Below are positions 61,378 through 64,000 of a stretch of 64,000 nucleotides of DNA, piece by piece (the first letter of the stretch is position 1; every line of letters begins with the position of its first letter). Origin of the DNA: Hydrogenothermaceae bacterium (GTDB lineage Bacteria > Aquificota > Aquificia > Aquificales > Hydrogenothermaceae). The notes beneath the pieces were generated by a model. It saw only the letters and a program-made list of their open reading frames with translations. It did not search any database and had not been told where the DNA came from. The stretch spans positions 62,001 through 126,000 of the forward strand of contig JAOABC010000006.1 of assembly GCA_026418535.1 (NCBI GenBank), given 5' to 3'. Position numbers and translations under genes: made by a program.

Positions 61378-61397
61378 TAATTTCATTTTTTTTCTAC

Positions 61398-61426
61398 AAA
61401 AAAAGGGGCTTAAAGCCCCTTTTTTC
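61398..61426 (+). terminator. Intrinsic terminator after the small exported protein gene
   Basis: A run of A, the stem GGGGC-TTAAA-GCCCC and a run of T (TTTTTT) form a textbook Rho-independent terminator. The A and T runs can also pair to extend the stem. It ends the single-gene unit. Confidence 0.9.
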
Positions 61427-61478
61427 ATTTTTAGACTGATATAATAAATATAGAAACTTTCTTTTGGGAGGCTGGTTT

Positions 61479-61772
61479 TTGATAAGCTCAGAACTTTCAG
61501 AAAGGCTCAAAAATCCCCCTACTAAGAGTGTTAACATAGTAATTAAGTGTAATCCAGAGATGATGAACTTCATTTCGATGGTAATGAACGGTTATGATAG
61601 GATTACTCTACCAAGGACGAGGCATGGTAAAGAGGGTATACTGGACCTTTTAACTTCTCCAGATTTTGTAGAAGACCTCTATAGGATACTTGAAGACATA
61701 AAACAAAACTACGATTCAACTTTAGAGATAATCGGTGAACTAGGGGATGACTGGCTGGTAGCAGTAACTTGA
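61479..61772 (+). CDS. DUF4911-like protein
   Basis: This 97-residue protein has the pattern IVIKCNPEMMNFISMVMNGYDRITLPRT, similar to the DUF4911 family (NFIMEGYDGLA-style). I start at the TTG at 61479, 7 bases after GGGAGG. The in-frame upstream TTG at 61464 overlaps that site. No function is known. The stop overlaps the start of the membrane protease gene by four bases. Confidence 0.65.
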   Translation: MISSELSERLKNPPTKSVNIVIKCNPEMMNFISMVMNGYDRITLPRTRHGKEGILDLLTSPDFVEDLYRILEDIKQNYDSTLEIIGELGDDWLVAVT

Positions 61773-62260
61773 AACTATACTTTCTACTTTTACTATCCGT
61801 CCTCTTATCTAAATTTACCGGTCTGTATATCTTTACTTTCTTAGTTTTAGTGTCTCCTCTGATTTTCTTAGAACAGGATAGGCTTGAATTTAAGAGTATC
61901 TGGAGTTTTTCAGTTTTTCTTTTAGTTCCTTTCCTTTTGTTCCTTGAGTTTGAGTATGTTTTGTCTTTACTTTTACTAGCCTTTGCTGAGGAGCTCTTCT
62001 TCCGGGGTTATCTCCTGAAGTTATACTCAAACTTAACTGTCTCCCTCCTCTTTACATTACCCCACATCATCCTGTACACAGATATACATAGCATACTTAC
62101 CTTTTTCCCATCTTTACTGTTTGGGTTTCTTTATGAGAGGACAAAGAATTTGCCTTTAGTAAGTGTAGTCCACTTTATCTCTAACGTTATGTACGATAAA
62201 CTTCTACCTGTTCTCCTACCTGAACTTTTAAAGTCTCTCTTAAACTTCCCCTTGGGATAA
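61769..62260 (+). CDS. CPBP-family intramembrane metalloprotease
   Basis: This 163-residue membrane protein has the CAAX-protease/CPBP motifs EELFFRGYLL, LPHIILYT and HFISNVMYD, supplying the Glu and His metal ligands. The start is TTG. The last 74 bases overlap, tail to tail, with the SAM-hydrolase gene on the other strand, which is unusual. Confidence 0.85.
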   Translation: MKLYFLLLLSVLLSKFTGLYIFTFLVLVSPLIFLEQDRLEFKSIWSFSVFLLVPFLLFLEFEYVLSLLLLAFAEELFFRGYLLKLYSNLTVSLLFTLPHIILYTDIHSILTFFPSLLFGFLYERTKNLPLVSVVHFISNVMYDKLLPVLLPELLKSLLNFPLG

Positions 62261-62954
62261 ATAGTTCATAAAATCCAAAACTTCCCTTTATCAAGTTTGG
62301 TCTCTCTTCCTTTCCTTCCAAAAAGTTATTACATAAAGTGTCTATCTCAAAACCTTTAAATCTGACTTTAAACTTAGATGGTAACGACTCTAAGTTCGTT
62401 ACAGCATTTCCAAACCTATCAAACTTAAGAACTTTTCCTATTATTCTGTCTTCTTCTTTCTTTGGCTCTAAATTTTCTATTTTCACTATATGTTGGAGCT
62501 CTTTCCCAAAATTATGAAGAGGTTCCCCTTTTGATATGTACCCTACAACTGGAGCAAATATATCTCTACCATGAAAGGTGTTGGTGTCTGTTTTTAAAAA
62601 GTAATCTCTATTAGTTATACTGATGATACTTTCTATCATCTCTTCTTTCAATGGAAGGGTTAAAAGACCATTATCTGGAGACACAAAGATGTATTTACTG
62701 GTCTTTACTATTATCGCTTTCCTGTCTGTCCCGACTCCAGGGTCTACTACAGATAAGAATACAGTACCTGTTGGGAAGTATCTATACGTGGACTTTAGGA
62801 TAAGGGATGCTTCTAAGATGTCAAACGGTTCGATTTCATGGGATATATCTACTATGGTGATGTTTGGATTTATAGATAGCATTACTCCTTTAACAGCCCC
62901 CACAAAACCGTCTTTTGTTCCAAAGTCGGTTAGGAGGGCTACCACTTGAGCCAT
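62187..62954 (-). CDS. SAM hydroxide adenosyltransferase (DUF62 family)
   Basis: This 255-residue protein belongs to the family of the fluorinase and chlorinase that converts S-adenosylmethionine plus hydroxide to adenosine and methionine. ALLTDFGTKDGFVGAVKGVML, VVDPGVGT, FVSPDNGLLT and FHGRDIFAPV are the conserved motifs. It lies 2 bases after ompH in a minus-strand group. The long 3' overlap with the CPBP gene lies in its C-terminal portion. Confidence 0.9.
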   Translation of the reverse strand: MAQVVALLTDFGTKDGFVGAVKGVMLSINPNITIVDISHEIEPFDILEASLILKSTYRYFPTGTVFLSVVDPGVGTDRKAIIVKTSKYIFVSPDNGLLTLPLKEEMIESIISITNRDYFLKTDTNTFHGRDIFAPVVGYISKGEPLHNFGKELQHIVKIENLEPKKEEDRIIGKVLKFDRFGNAVTNLESLPSKFKVRFKGFEIDTLCNNFLEGKEERPNLIKGSFGFYELFIPRGSLRETLKVQVGEQVEVYRT

Positions 62955-62956
62955 AT

Positions 62957-63406
62957 CTACTTTATCTTTTCACCTTTTTCGTAGTTTGAGTCAAAGTACT
63001 TAAGAAACTCATCTGTCTTATCTAGCTCTGGTTTCCCGAAGAGGACAGCTTGCTTGTCTATTATTATTGAGTAACCCTTAGCTTTTCCATAAGATTCTAG
63101 ATTTTCCTGAACTATCTTCATAAACTTCTGAAGTAGTTCATCTCTTTTCTTTAAAACCTCTTGCTGTTTGTTTATTGCAAAAGCTTGAAACTCTTCCTGA
63201 GACTTTTGGTCATTTTTCAGAACTTTCTGCTTTGCTTCTACTTCAGATTGGGCCTTCTTTCCAACTTCCTCTAAAATCCCTTGGGCATCTTTACCTGCTT
63301 TTGACTGGTTCACTACAACTTGAACATCAATAAAAACTACTTCAGCAGCTTTTGAGTATCCAAACATAAATAGGACCACAAACAATAATGCTGTCAATCT
63401 TCTCAT
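62957..63406 (-). CDS. OmpH/Skp-family periplasmic chaperone
   Basis: This 149-residue protein has a signal peptide (RRLTALLFVVLFMFGYSKAA) and begins VVFIDVQVVVNQSKAG, typical of Skp/OmpH. A long charged helical hairpin with heptads follows, and the C-terminal YSIIIDKQAVLFG closes the domain. Skp holds unfolded outer-membrane proteins. The leader has a short AATTTTC/GAAAATT hairpin just before a GGAGGAG site. Confidence 0.9.
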   Translation of the reverse strand: MRRLTALLFVVLFMFGYSKAAEVVFIDVQVVVNQSKAGKDAQGILEEVGKKAQSEVEAKQKVLKNDQKSQEEFQAFAINKQQEVLKKRDELLQKFMKIVQENLESYGKAKGYSIIIDKQAVLFGKPELDKTDEFLKYFDSNYEKGEKIK

Positions 63407-63449
63407 ATCTCCTCCACAAAATTTTCTCAGAAAATTCTATCACAGATAT

Positions 63450-64000
63450 CTACTCTATCGTGCATACACTTTCTGGTCTCTTTATCCGGAGGGCCAATAT
63501 CTCAAAGACTCTAAAGTAATGGTCCATGTTGTCGTAGTTGTGATATGCTGTTATCATATCTTGGGATATAAATAGGTCCATGTTCTCTATACCTGTGGCT
63601 ACTGCCACCGCAGATTGTTGTGGGATAACCGGTGTAGTAAATACTCCCACATCGAATAGTTTTTTAATCTGGTCTATTTCCAGTATTCCGGAGTTACCGT
63701 AAAGTCTATGGAGCATGGCAAAATCTTTTGGATTTAAGATAAGGGCAAAATTTGAGTAAAATCCACTTTCATTTAGCTTAACCACTGCAGAGAGTATGTT
63801 AGAGAAAGCCTCTCCAACACTATTCCAATCAGACAGGTTTACTGTGTTTCTACCAGGGGCATTTAAAAGACCGTAGAATCCGGATTCTACATCTCCATGA
63901 AAGATCAGTTTATCTTCAGCTATAGATACTTGATGAGCTGCAGTTGCAGGTATACTTAGGTCTAAAGGTAATCCCATTTTGCTTGCAGTCTCTATATCCC
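63450..64000 (-). CDS. Family 1 encapsulin shell protein, N-terminal part cut by the window edge
   Basis: The frame is open to the last base, so the N-terminus lies outside. The visible 183 or so residues match the C-terminal two-thirds of encapsulins: AAHQVSIAEDKLIFHGD with GFYGLLNAPGRNTV, then FALILNPKDFAMLHRLYG, and DLFISQDMITAYHNYDNMDHYFRVFE, the HK97-like fold. Encapsulins self-assemble into about 24-42 nm protein cages that store enzymes such as DyP peroxidase or ferritin-like proteins. The cargo gene would be beyond the window. ompH and the SAM-hydrolase gene follow downstream. Confidence 0.88.
   Translation of the reverse strand, partial: DIETASKMGLPLDLSIPATAAHQVSIAEDKLIFHGDVESGFYGLLNAPGRNTVNLSDWNSVGEAFSNILSAVVKLNESGFYSNFALILNPKDFAMLHRLYGNSGILEIDQIKKLFDVGVFTTPVIPQQSAVAVATGIENMDLFISQDMITAYHNYDNMDHYFRVFEILALRIKRPESVCTIE

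Noticed and set aside
61207-61428. Antisense open frame of 73 residues rich in Leu/Phe
   Set aside because: It is the mirror of the Lys/Glu-rich coding sequence, has no ribosome-binding site and would start inside the terminator.

Overview
The window is a compact, low-GC bacterial chromosome segment. Almost every gene has a recognisable housekeeping identity, gaps are short, many neighbours overlap by 4-20 bases, and Arg/Ile codons are strongly biased to AGA/AGG and ATA, as in thermophiles. Gene content fits a thermophilic Aquificota of the Hydrogenothermaceae type (Persephonella/Sulfurihydrogenibium-like). The signs are dispersed amino-acid genes, a split transketolase, a sulfur-transfer operon, a DsbD-independent (CcsB-type) cytochrome c system, a TrpRS with an Fe-S-type Cys motif, and an RNase P RNA gene, which Aquifex itself lacks. 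The lineage is inferred from gene content, not from a search.

Left part (1-16.7 kb): a tRNA-Ser end, the SRP RNA and a PsiE-like/PhoB-like pair preceded by an 11-bp-periodic PHO-like box. Then comes a long minus-strand operon (leuD, usp, a TPR protein, a LolB-like lipoprotein, two transketolase halves, trpF, a CDP-alcohol phosphatidyltransferase). A plus-strand run follows: trpS, a JAMM protease, aroK, acpS, and a fliA-type sigma gene behind a near-perfect sigma-54 promoter. Minus-strand fabL and der-rplS-rnhB-trpD close this part.

Middle (16.7-44.6 kb): murJ, ridA, dnaE, radC, mtnC, tRNA-Leu, rpsO-pnp, dprA, a frameshifted PilZ gene, then two translation operons (rpsB-tsf-pyrH-frr and rimP-nusA-ylxQ-infB-queE). 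These are followed by trmD-hsp20-lon-acetyltransferase-phosphatase-ccsB, with rnpB and a periplasmic rhodanese upstream.

Right part (44.6-64 kb): a CDGSH/Fer4_19/CDGSH protein with a flavodoxin-like reductase and ribD; a thiF-tusA-dsrE-dsrF-dsrH-pdxA sulfur-relay operon; a decayed insertion sequence beside a Fur-family gene; purF-DJ1-pepQ; a PEGA/beta-propeller lipoprotein; pgi-sir2-zip; a small redox cluster (Cys-rich peptide, three-helix membrane protein, Tat-exported molybdopterin protein); three tRNAs; a tiny Lys/Glu/Ala-rich exported protein behind a second periodic operator; and, running off the right edge, the C-terminal part of a family 1 encapsulin shell protein followed by ompH and a SAM-hydrolase gene.

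The most unusual items are the two periodic operators with matching geometry to their -10 boxes, the sigma-54 promoter of fliA, the encapsulin at the edge, the PilZ gene with two compensating frameshifts, the Fe-S-type TrpRS with an inserted segment, and the triple iron-sulfur CDGSH protein.
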